Shown here: one piece after another, positions 26,301-32,850 of the stretch
How the letters are laid out: every line of letters starts with the position of its first letter
Numbering within the stretch: the first letter of the stretch is position 1
Assembly (NCBI GenBank): GCA_007119175.1
Contig: SKQC01000235.1
Span: 1 to 38,385 of the forward strand
Source: Myxococcales bacterium
Lineage (GTDB): Bacteria > Myxococcota_A > Bradymonadia > Bradymonadales > Bradymonadaceae
Reading direction: 5' to 3'
Length of the DNA: 38,385 nt
Notes under the pieces: generated by a model
The model's input: only the letters and a program-made list of their open reading frames with translations
The model's database searches: none
Told to the model about the DNA's origin: nothing
Position numbers and translations under genes: made by a program

Positions 26301-27063
26301 TGATCGTCGATTCTTCATCATTTGAACTGGCGTGGCTGGTGGCGTGGCGATGGAAGGATAGTCCGGCCAAAAAGTCGTCGATCGTCTGCGGGCGTTGAGT
26401 GGCGTCGCCGCAGAGAGCCCGCTCTAAAGTGGCGATGCCGTAGGCCGGCAAGGTCTCGAAATTTGGCTTCTCTCGTACCGCCTCCGACGGAGATAGGGCG
26501 ATGAAGATCAACAGGCGCGCCAGATTATGGATATCTGTGGCCGGCGTCGGATGGCGCTTCTCTTTTGGCCTCTGCATCTCCGGGGGGACGAAAGAGCCCG
26601 TCTCGAGTCGCTCCACCGCCCAGGTGCCGAAATCAGTGGCGCAAAGACGCTTTATTGTCTGGTCGTAAAAGACATTCCAGGGTGCGAGATGACCGTGAAC
26701 CAGTCCTCGACTGTGGGCACCGCGCAGGGCAACGGCCAGCGGAGCAATGGCCTCGGTGGCCTCTGACCAGGTCAATCGCAGTGGGCTGTCAACAGCGAGC
26801 GGGGTCCCGACGGCACGGGGCCCGGCAATCCAGGTTTTTTTGCGCTCGCGCCACCACAGCGTCGGTGATTGAAGGTGGGGATGTGAGATCGCCGTCGTAT
26901 GGCGAAGTGTGGCCCCCAGCTTTAGTAATCCCGGGGCGTCGGGGAGCTGTCGCACAAGCCAGGGCCGCCGCTTGTCGGCCCGCTCTACCACCCAGACCGG
27001 GCCGGTCGGCGTCTGCCAGGCCGGCGCTGCATCTTCTGGGGGAGTGGGGAATTCGTCGCTCAT
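23353..27063 (-). CDS. Pseudokinase / Dna2-Cas4-like nuclease / SF1 helicase fusion
   Basis: This 1236-residue protein has three parts. Residues about 20-235 look like a Ser/Thr kinase fold, but the catalytic loop reads HGHLAPWN (123-130), so the HRD Asp is His125 and the Lys is Ala127. DFG (144-146) remains, while the glycine loop and beta-3 Lys are not evident. Residues about 350-592 are a PD-(D/E)XK nuclease of the Dna2/Cas4/AddB type: Cys355, GNLVH with His380, Asp473, ELK (Glu487, Lys489), QVKSY (500-504), then Cys578, Cys583 and Cys590, likely holding an iron-sulphur cluster. Residues about 800-1208 are a Dna2/Upf1-like SF1B helicase: GPPGTGKTT (820-828), DEAS (958-961), GDHRQLPP (982-989), QYRMH (1045-1049), ERFQGNERD and VALTRAR. 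All catalytic residues of the nuclease and helicase seem intact. It heads a four-gene minus-strand block. Confidence 0.88.
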   Translation of the reverse strand: MSDEFPTPPEDAAPAWQTPTGPVWVVERADKRRPWLVRQLPDAPGLLKLGATLRHTTAISHPHLQSPTLWWRERKKTWIAGPRAVGTPLAVDSPLRLTWSEATEAIAPLAVALRGAHSRGLVHGHLAPWNVFYDQTIKRLCATDFGTWAVERLETGSFVPPEMQRPKEKRHPTPATDIHNLARLLIFIALSPSEAVREKPNFETLPAYGIATLERALCGDATQRPQTIDDFLAGLSFHRHATSHASSNDEESTISGRVRGPERFEHPRQGPGVRFHLDRPGDEDSESAFVYQKYQPQVFESLQNLWDGAELRLSAPRHIEDSGGRAFLTATDETLPVVEPHWPVSVSDVLKARGCPQRVLVDLRDPGERTYHLAFGNLVHGFLEDLTANDALSFDDALKARLPDLRLDFLAAGVDDTQLRELTDQARRHFRNLRRFTTRRTETAPGHDRIGWCGEHAEATRYSARYGLEGRTDLVVNDPEEGLQIIELKSGKPWHDHPGQVKSYALLWQELAARQQLPTTGHLLYSKTGRMKEVPLDGDGEKDELLHGRNGLVTLFHSFVDPDSDYRPPFFMEQPSLCRQNACRFRRDRCRAQSELLNLGNATGDDEKADHRPDVDGDLLRRTRRYHQHLTRLVEMERWTDHSALGAIFQPHRLPQRVADGSAACELSIEPVGDDGDLALLVGEGLHIFSPGDRLLIHRGDIDADHILRARVVGFSSESLQVRLRAADLSDAIAGPGWIADAMPSRIGYRAAHRALYRLAEQGPEPILDALLRPHLSEEPEGESDTATDLQPATEDHLNTSQIEALHRALRPRPATLVQGPPGTGKTTVIAHLCAELAMSLEQSVLLSALTNTAVDTMLIKLLDASEVRGHDPPPFFRLGSAERSPLLADELRRRGYDPTFYFSDDYARHTDSLAKIARRLDNTPVIATTAHSALRHPAITYYEKQRGKPAFDVALIDEASQLTEPMALAPISTARRFVLVGDHRQLPPIVTSERALTAFLCAPDEEDSRFPLAESLRDAGLAGLDRSLFERLATFEDPAMLTTQYRMHRAIMEFPAQAFYGGRLEAHSSVADHRLELSSTPLPPPLECDAPVVFVDVDGAEVGRTNPEEADLVLETIASLVDTPNSPSIGVLSPFRAQVHLLRRLARQNDLEDRADIETVERFQGNERDVILASLVKTEHPGDFLADVRRLNVALTRARKKLIIFGCRSCVKQDATFQTWLSSPRTTVISWTTPN

Positions 27064-27312
27064 AGATGATGTGCCGGACAGGATATTGGAGGGAAGATAA
27101 AATTTCTCAATTCGGGCGGAGCCATTGTGGTGGTCCCGGGGCGGGGAGACAAGTTCGAAGATCGCCAGAGGCGCAATATCGGAGCGGCAAATCTCGGAGC
27201 TGCGCCCGTCGACGCTGCGGCTCCTTTACGACACCCGAGGTCACCGGTAGCTTTCTGGCCAACAGCCAGCTCGGTTTCTGGCGCCAACTCGGACAAGCAA
27301 GGACAGCATAAT
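27064..27312. other. Divergent intergenic region
   Basis: The 249 bases between the helicase-fusion gene and the glycosyltransferase gene should hold both promoters. An upstream GTG at 27127 keeps the glycosyltransferase frame open, but its translation is not protein-like. I see no clear promoter consensus or inverted repeat. Confidence 0.4.
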
Positions 27313-28584
27313 ATGGAGAGTACTTCTGGTCGCGACGATGCCCCGCGCGTCGTCTATCTAGCGCGCAATGCCGAGGAGGTAGCGCGGCGTTACCGGGGGC
27401 GTTTGAGGCGAATGCGCGACGAGGGGTTTGCGGTCCATATTTTGACGGCCATCGGCCCGGGTATGCAGCAACTTTTGGACGAGGGGTTTGAAGTTCAACC
27501 GATTCCCGTGGGTAATCCGGGCAATCTGGCCGGCCTTCTGGGGACGTATTTTATCGTTCAGGCTCATCTGATCGAAAATCCGGCGGTATTGGTCCATTCC
27601 TTCGGCCATCGCCTGGCCTGGCTGGGGACATACGCTGCTCGGCAGGTCGAGGTGCCGGCAGTATTTTCCACGCTCGAATATCACTGGCTGGAAGACGATC
27701 CGCTGCATTTTCCGCTGGGACCGATGGCGCAGTTCGGCGTTCCAAAGGCTGTACAGGGACTTGAGGAAGGGCTCAATCGGGCTGTCGGGCCGGTGCATCG
27801 GCGGTGGATGCGCCAGGCATATCGATGGCTCGGCAGGCAGGTCGATCGCTATGTGGTGACCACGGAATTTGATTTTCAGCTCGTTCAGGATATGGAGCTA
27901 GTTCCCGTTGAAAAGCTCGAGATCGCCGTCGGTGCGACCGGCGTCGACCTGGAGCGCTATTGCCTGCCGGAGAAGGGGGATGCAGACCGAGAGGGGGCCC
28001 GCAGGGCGCTCGGATTGCCCCAGCACTGGCGGCAGGTCGCCGGGTGGGTCGGGCCGGTGACCCGGCGCCATGGCGCTGATGATCTGATAGAGGTGATCGA
28101 CCGCCTCAGCCACTCCCATCCATCCGTGGGCTGGCTGGTAAACCCGCGCGGGCAGATAGCCGCGGGGCAGCGACGGCGATTAAATCAATTAGAAGGCAAG
28201 GGGCGGGTTTATCTTCTCGACGAGCCCGACGACGATGTCGAGGCATATCGGGCCATGGACCTGCTCGTATGGCCGGGCCGGCCGTCGACACCGCACGACG
28301 CGATTGCCGAGGCCGCGGCCCTGGCCGTGCCCACCGTCGGGTTCGATACTCCCGCAGCTCGCTCCATCGTCGAGCCCGGTCAGACCGGTCATCTCGTCTT
28401 TGCCGATGAAATAGAGGCGTTGAGTATAACAGTGGCCAAGCTACTCACCGATCCCGCCTATCTGCGTGAATTGGGCTGGCGTGCCCGGTCACGAATCAAT
28501 CTTCATTTTTCGCGCCACGACGTCGATCGCCAGATTCTGCGTCTCTACGACCGGGTCCTCGATCAGAAGCTGCGCGCCGAGTAG
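27313..28584 (+). CDS. Glycosyltransferase family 4-like protein
   Basis: The ATG at 27313, preceded by AAGGA with a nine-base spacer, gives 423 residues. The fold is GT-B-like. The N-terminal half opens with VVYLARNAEEVARRY, then GFAVHILTAIGPGMQQL, and has a VHSFGHRLAWLGTYAARQ helix. The C-terminal half carries a Rossmann start (RQVAGWVGPVTRRHGADDLIE), VYLLDEPDDDVEAYRAMDLLVWP, and an E-x7-E-like region (AIAEAAALAVPTVGFD...IVEPGQTG), as in GT4 retaining enzymes. It probably transfers a sugar nucleotide to a lipid- or polysaccharide-linked acceptor in the cytoplasm; the donor cannot be inferred. It converges on the pseudokinase gene with 26 bases between stops. No other glycan genes are in view. 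Confidence 0.8.
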   Translation: MESTSGRDDAPRVVYLARNAEEVARRYRGRLRRMRDEGFAVHILTAIGPGMQQLLDEGFEVQPIPVGNPGNLAGLLGTYFIVQAHLIENPAVLVHSFGHRLAWLGTYAARQVEVPAVFSTLEYHWLEDDPLHFPLGPMAQFGVPKAVQGLEEGLNRAVGPVHRRWMRQAYRWLGRQVDRYVVTTEFDFQLVQDMELVPVEKLEIAVGATGVDLERYCLPEKGDADREGARRALGLPQHWRQVAGWVGPVTRRHGADDLIEVIDRLSHSHPSVGWLVNPRGQIAAGQRRRLNQLEGKGRVYLLDEPDDDVEAYRAMDLLVWPGRPSTPHDAIAEAAALAVPTVGFDTPAARSIVEPGQTGHLVFADEIEALSITVAKLLTDPAYLRELGWRARSRINLHFSRHDVDRQILRLYDRVLDQKLRAE

Positions 28585-28610
28585 TGGTCCGACACTCGGA
28601 ACAAAGTCGG

Positions 28611-30431
28611 CTACTGGTCGCTGAAATCGAAGTGGATTGCCTCGTCGGTGGGCCCGGCGATAGTCTCCTCCTGGATGGTCTCCGAATCGAAGCGGGCACG
28701 GATCTTAAGGGGAAATTCGTTCTCCGCTACTTCCACATCGACGGGGCTCATCATCCGGTCTGTGCGGCCGGGAATCAAAATTCTCTGTGCCGGCGGATTG
28801 GTACTGATATGCAGCAGATGTACCGGCACATCTTCTTCAGCCTCCTCTTCGAGTTCCGCCATCTCCGGCTCTTCGTCACTGGCCTGAGAATCGTCGGGTT
28901 GAAAAAAGACGATCAACCCTCCGGCGGCGAGGACGACGAGTGCCACGAGGCCAATTGTTTTGTTGCGCTTGGCCTTGCGTTTGGCCTCAAGGGCGCGCTG
29001 CATTCGGCTTTTCGGCGACGAGGGATGAGTCGACGGTAATGCCGAGTCATCGGCGACGGGAACTGAGCTGTCCGTAATCAGGGATGCGTCGCCGGGCTTC
29101 GGGGAAGTCTTTTCAGAGCCGGCGAGTTCGTTGTCGCCTTTTGCCGCTGGTATGCCCTCGCCACCGGAGGACTCGTCGGCCAGACCGATGGGGTCTGAAT
29201 CCTCGTCGAGCATCAAAGGGGAGGAGGACTCGCCGCCGAGGTCGTCGGCATCCAATGAGGAGCGCTTGTAGAAGTCGCCAAAATCTACGTCGTCATCGAC
29301 GACTTCGCCCGATTCGTCGTCCCCGGGGGCCTGATTTACCTCATTTGTCTGCTCCAATTCGGGGGTCGACGGCGCCTGTTTCTTCGTGGGCTCAGACGGT
29401 TCTGGTTGTTTGAGCATTGCCGATTCCTCGGCGAGTTCGAACAGTGAATCGTCGGCTGTCGACTCTGGGTCGGAGGTTTCGCTTTCGTCGACTGTCGCCT
29501 CCGGTTCGTCTGCTTCTGGTTCCTCTGGTTCTTCTGGTTCTGGTTGTTCTTCAACGGCCGGCGGCTCCGACAAAAATGTCTTCTGTTTGTTTTTAAGCTC
29601 TTTTAATGCCTTGCCGGCAGTAAAGAAGCGGTCTCCCTGATCTTTGGCGACCATTTTCGCCAGAAATTCTCGAAATGACTCGCCGGCGTCGACATCGAAG
29701 CTCAGCTCGGCGGGTTCATCACTCATCTGGCGTGCGATAAGGGCCACGCGATGATTGTCGTCGAAGGCCGGCTGGCCGGTGAGCAATTCAATGGCCAGCA
29801 ATCCCGTCGCATATACGTCGGTCGCCGGTTTGACGCGATGCTCGTCGAGCACTTCCGGAGAGGTATAGCGCACGATACGGCGCGACAAATTGCTCTCCTC
29901 AAAGGCGTCTTTGCCGGTGGTCCATTCGAAAAATCGCCAGATTTGAAAGTCGACGATTTTAACGAATGGTCGGTCATTATCGACGTCGTCGACCTTGATC
30001 TTAACCGGCCGGATCAGACCGTGAGTCATCCGCGAGTCGTGGCCCCGGGCAAGGCCTTCAAGGATTCGTTCCAGGATCTTGAGGGTCTGCTCAAGAGTCA
30101 GTGGGCCGCGTTCGGCGAGGCGGTCCTCGAGGTTTTGTCCCTGTGCCCAACGAAAGACGAGAAAGGGAATATCGTCGGCAATTCCGTGGTCAATGGGAGT
30201 AGCGATGATCGGTGTCGACAGCCCCGACAATTCTCGGGCGTGAGCTGAGAAGCGATCAAAATCGGCGGGTTCGTCATCGCCGGCCGGGAAAAAGCGAATG
30301 GCCACCGGGCGGTCTTCGACCTGGTCGGTGGCTCGATAGACGTCGCCCCATCTCCCCTGATGGATCTGAACGTCGAGATGATAGCGGTTCTCAATGACGT
30401 CGCCGCATGAGAATTTTTGGATCAGGGACAT
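28611..30431 (-). CDS. Membrane Ser/Thr pseudokinase
   Basis: The first 280 residues of this 606-residue protein have a kinase fold. The Gly loop QGRWGDVY (25-32) and an SPE/DVYATG C-lobe (191-210) are kept. The key catalytic residues are not: the beta-3 Lys is Arg46 (VAIR), HRDLKPxN reads HGLIRPVK (137-144) and DFG reads DFQ (161-163). Loss of the catalytic Asp, two Lys and the Asn argues for a pseudokinase. A very acidic, Ser-rich linker (about 285-480) leads to a basic stop-transfer segment, one TM helix (492-510), another Glu-rich stretch and a small C-terminal beta domain (about 536-606), presumably periplasmic and perhaps PEGA-like. The kinase-like part would be cytoplasmic. It is divergent from the RlmD-like gene across 147 bases containing a strong hairpin. 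Confidence 0.83.
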   Translation of the reverse strand: MSLIQKFSCGDVIENRYHLDVQIHQGRWGDVYRATDQVEDRPVAIRFFPAGDDEPADFDRFSAHARELSGLSTPIIATPIDHGIADDIPFLVFRWAQGQNLEDRLAERGPLTLEQTLKILERILEGLARGHDSRMTHGLIRPVKIKVDDVDNDRPFVKIVDFQIWRFFEWTTGKDAFEESNLSRRIVRYTSPEVLDEHRVKPATDVYATGLLAIELLTGQPAFDDNHRVALIARQMSDEPAELSFDVDAGESFREFLAKMVAKDQGDRFFTAGKALKELKNKQKTFLSEPPAVEEQPEPEEPEEPEADEPEATVDESETSDPESTADDSLFELAEESAMLKQPEPSEPTKKQAPSTPELEQTNEVNQAPGDDESGEVVDDDVDFGDFYKRSSLDADDLGGESSSPLMLDEDSDPIGLADESSGGEGIPAAKGDNELAGSEKTSPKPGDASLITDSSVPVADDSALPSTHPSSPKSRMQRALEAKRKAKRNKTIGLVALVVLAAGGLIVFFQPDDSQASDEEPEMAELEEEAEEDVPVHLLHISTNPPAQRILIPGRTDRMMSPVDVEVAENEFPLKIRARFDSETIQEETIAGPTDEAIHFDFSDQ

Positions 30432-30466
30432 GAATGTTCCAAGGTGTCGACAATATTTGGAGAATG

Positions 30467-30504
30467 TGTCAAATGCACCTTAACAAGGGCTTGCATTTGC
30501 GACA
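30467..30504. promoter_or_regulatory. Nested inverted repeat between divergent genes
   Basis: TGTCAAATGCA (30467-30477) pairs with TGCATTTG(CG)ACA (30492-30504), apart from a two-base bulge. Inside it CCTT (30478-30481) pairs with AAGG (30485-30488) around an AAC loop. A perfect TGTCGACA palindrome lies at 30445-30452. The position between divergent promoters suggests an operator or a structured leader. Confidence 0.5.
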
Positions 30505-30578
30505 AGAAACGAGACGTTGGAAGGTGCTAAAAAAATACGGATCGGGTTGCAGGCCGATAATGGCGGCAAAGAGGAGCG

Positions 30579-31991
30579 ATGACGCAGTTGGCGAGGGGCG
30601 ATATTCGGGAGGAGAAAGTAGTCGATGTCCGCATCGACGACTACGGTTTTCGCGGCGAGGGATATGTACGCCTCGATGATGGGTGGCTGTCGGTTTCCGG
30701 GGCGATTCCCGGGGAGTTGGTGCGGGTTCGATTGCAGCCCGGCCAGCGCGAGGGGGCGCGGCGGCTATTTGCCGATGTGGTCGAGGTCTTGGAAGCGGCG
30801 CCTGAGCGCCGAGATCCGCTGTGCGAGCGAGACCAGATCTGCCGAGGGTGTCAGTTGCGGCATTTGACCGTGGACACAGAGCTTCGCTTTAAGGTGCGTA
30901 CTATTCGCGAGGTCATCGAGCGCTATGCTGGACTGCCGGAGGCAGAGCAGCCCGAAATCGATGTGGTGACGCCACAGCCGATTGCCCGCGGCGATGCATT
31001 TCGCATTCGCTCGCGGCTGAGTTATCGACGCCGCGGCGATGAGTTTTCCCTCGGCCTTCACACGCCGGTGCGCGAGCAGTTGATCTCCATGGAGCGCTGT
31101 CCGGCGTTGACCAAACCACTGCAGCGATTGGTCAAGGTGATCTCGTCGAGCCTCGAGCAATGCGACCGCTTACCCGACGCTGCAGAGGACGACGGAGCTA
31201 CGACAGGGCCGGGTGTGGCCGGTGTGCGTGTCGTATCGCCGACCCATGGCGTCGGGCTGGTGGAGGTGGAGTTGGCCGGCACCGACGATGAGGAGCAATT
31301 TCTAGGTGCTGTAGAAGAAGAGCGGCTCGAGCCATGGCTTACACGCCTGGCGGCTACAGTCCCCGAACAGGTCGGCCTCGCCGTCTCCTCCGGTGAATTT
31401 CGTCATATTGTCAAGGAACCGAGTCGAATTCGGGTTCCCATCGGCAAGTGGGAGATGGAGATCGGCTACGACGACTGGTTTCACGCCACGTTGAGGCCAG
31501 CCGAGCAGGTCTATTCGAAGATGATGGACTGGCTCGATATAAGAAGCGATGAGCGGCTCGTCGATATTGGATGTGGCACGGGAACCATCACACTGATGAC
31601 CGCCGAGCGGGCCACAGAAGTCGTCGGGATCGACATCAACTCCTCGTCGATCGAGGCCGCCGAGATCAACGCCGTGGGACATGGCCGGGAAAATGTGGAA
31701 TTTGTCGTCGGTGGCTGGGAAAAGGCGCTTCGCCAACTGGCGATGAGGGAAGAGCGATTTTCAGTGGCCACCATCAATCCGATGCGCGAGCCGCTGGGCT
31801 ATCGCCCGCTGGCCTTTCTGGAACGGCTCGGCGTGGAGCGGCTGGTCTATCTGGGACCGTCGCCGGAGGCGGCGGCCAAGGATATCGGTGAGCTGCGGCA
31901 GATGGGATGGTCCGTCGAACGCCTGGCGGCGGGCAATCTGCACCCGGCGACCTATCATACATTGTTGATGGCATTGGTGGTGCGAGACTGA
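30579..31991 (+). CDS. RlmD/TrmA-family protein lacking catalytic residues
   Basis: This 470-residue protein follows the RlmD (RumA) plan: an N-terminal TRAM-like barrel (about 12-70), iron-sulphur cysteines Cys82-x5-Cys88-x2-Cys91 and Cys174 in the same spacing as E. coli RlmD, a central domain, and a SAM-binding methyltransferase domain with LVDIGCGTGTIT (327-338) and EVVGIDINSSSIE. The catalytic steps look lost. The Cys of the VYVSCNP motif is replaced (VYLGPSP, Pro427), the general-base Glu near the end is replaced (HTL, Leu462), and the DPxR loop reads NPMRE. It may therefore bind RNA and SAM without making 5-methyluridine, or methylate by another mechanism. The ribosome binding site GAGGAG is unusually close (two bases) to the ATG. 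The SDR gene follows 13 bases downstream. Confidence 0.85.
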   Translation: MTQLARGDIREEKVVDVRIDDYGFRGEGYVRLDDGWLSVSGAIPGELVRVRLQPGQREGARRLFADVVEVLEAAPERRDPLCERDQICRGCQLRHLTVDTELRFKVRTIREVIERYAGLPEAEQPEIDVVTPQPIARGDAFRIRSRLSYRRRGDEFSLGLHTPVREQLISMERCPALTKPLQRLVKVISSSLEQCDRLPDAAEDDGATTGPGVAGVRVVSPTHGVGLVEVELAGTDDEEQFLGAVEEERLEPWLTRLAATVPEQVGLAVSSGEFRHIVKEPSRIRVPIGKWEMEIGYDDWFHATLRPAEQVYSKMMDWLDIRSDERLVDIGCGTGTITLMTAERATEVVGIDINSSSIEAAEINAVGHGRENVEFVVGGWEKALRQLAMREERFSVATINPMREPLGYRPLAFLERLGVERLVYLGPSPEAAAKDIGELRQMGWSVERLAAGNLHPATYHTLLMALVVRD

Positions 31992-32004
31992 AGGGAGGCG
32001 TGAG

Positions 32005-32841
32005 GTGACGACGAAAGCATTTGCGACGGAGCTCGATCCGAAAGACTGGCGCTATCTGGTGATCGGCGCCACCGGGGTATTGGGGCGGCATGTGGTGCGA
32101 GAACTCGCCGGGCGACAATGGCCGGTGCGAGCGATGCGGCGCTGGGATACGCCGGCAGACGGCATTGATTTTTCGGACGTCGAGGTCGTGGTCGGCGATA
32201 TCTTCGAGGCCACCTCCCTGGGCGAAGCAATTGCCGGGGCGAACGGCGTTGTCTATTGCGCGGCCCCGGACCCGCAACTGGAGCCTTCGGCGATCATGCG
32301 CCGCAGCGTCGAGGGCATCCGCCGGGTGCTCAAGGCCTGTCGGGAATTCGATGTGGAGCGCCTGGTGCTGACCAGTTCGGCATCCACCATGGGCCGCAGT
32401 TCGCCCGGAAGCCGGCTGCGGGAGACCAGCTTTTATCTGCCGGGCTCCAGCGACGATCCCTTCGCGGAGGCCAAATACGCCGTGGAATTGGAGTGTTATC
32501 GATATATCGCCGACGGGTTTCCAGTGGTGATCCTCAACCCTTCGCTCTTTATCGGACCCGGCGTCGATCTAAGTGCCTATGCCCGCCTGGACGTCGAGGA
32601 GTCGCAACCGATGAATATCATCGACGTTCGCGAGGCGGCCCGGGTTCACGTCGAAGCACTGCATCGGGGGCGTCCCGGGGGCCGATATTTGCTGGGTGGC
32701 GACAATACTACGGCCGGAGAGGTCTTTGATGGATGGCCGCGCCGGGGCCGCAACGAGATGCGGCCGCGCGAGGCCTATCTGGTGGAGTGTGGACAGTGGA
32801 TCGATTCTCGCCTGGCCCGCGATGAGTTGGGGCTCAAATAA
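32005..32841 (+). CDS. Extended SDR, NAD-dependent epimerase/dehydratase-like
   Basis: A GTG start follows GGGAGG by six bases. The 278-residue protein has the Rossmann motif GATGVLG (21-27), the Asp-rich VVVGDIF strand, the NAD-contact AAPDP loop (86-90), TSSAST (123-128) and LNPSLFIGPG (177-186), as in extended short-chain dehydrogenases such as sugar epimerases. The catalytic Tyr of YxxxK appears as Phe153 (DPFAEAK, Lys157), so classical oxidoreductase activity is doubtful. The C-terminal third is shorter than in most sugar epimerases. It is probably co-transcribed with the RlmD-like gene (13-base gap) and converges on the diguanylate cyclase gene with nine bases between stops. The true substrate is unknown. 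Confidence 0.8.
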   Translation: MTTKAFATELDPKDWRYLVIGATGVLGRHVVRELAGRQWPVRAMRRWDTPADGIDFSDVEVVVGDIFEATSLGEAIAGANGVVYCAAPDPQLEPSAIMRRSVEGIRRVLKACREFDVERLVLTSSASTMGRSSPGSRLRETSFYLPGSSDDPFAEAKYAVELECYRYIADGFPVVILNPSLFIGPGVDLSAYARLDVEESQPMNIIDVREAARVHVEALHRGRPGGRYLLGGDNTTAGEVFDGWPRRGRNEMRPREAYLVECGQWIDSRLARDELGLK

Positions 32842-32850
32842 TAGCAGTCA

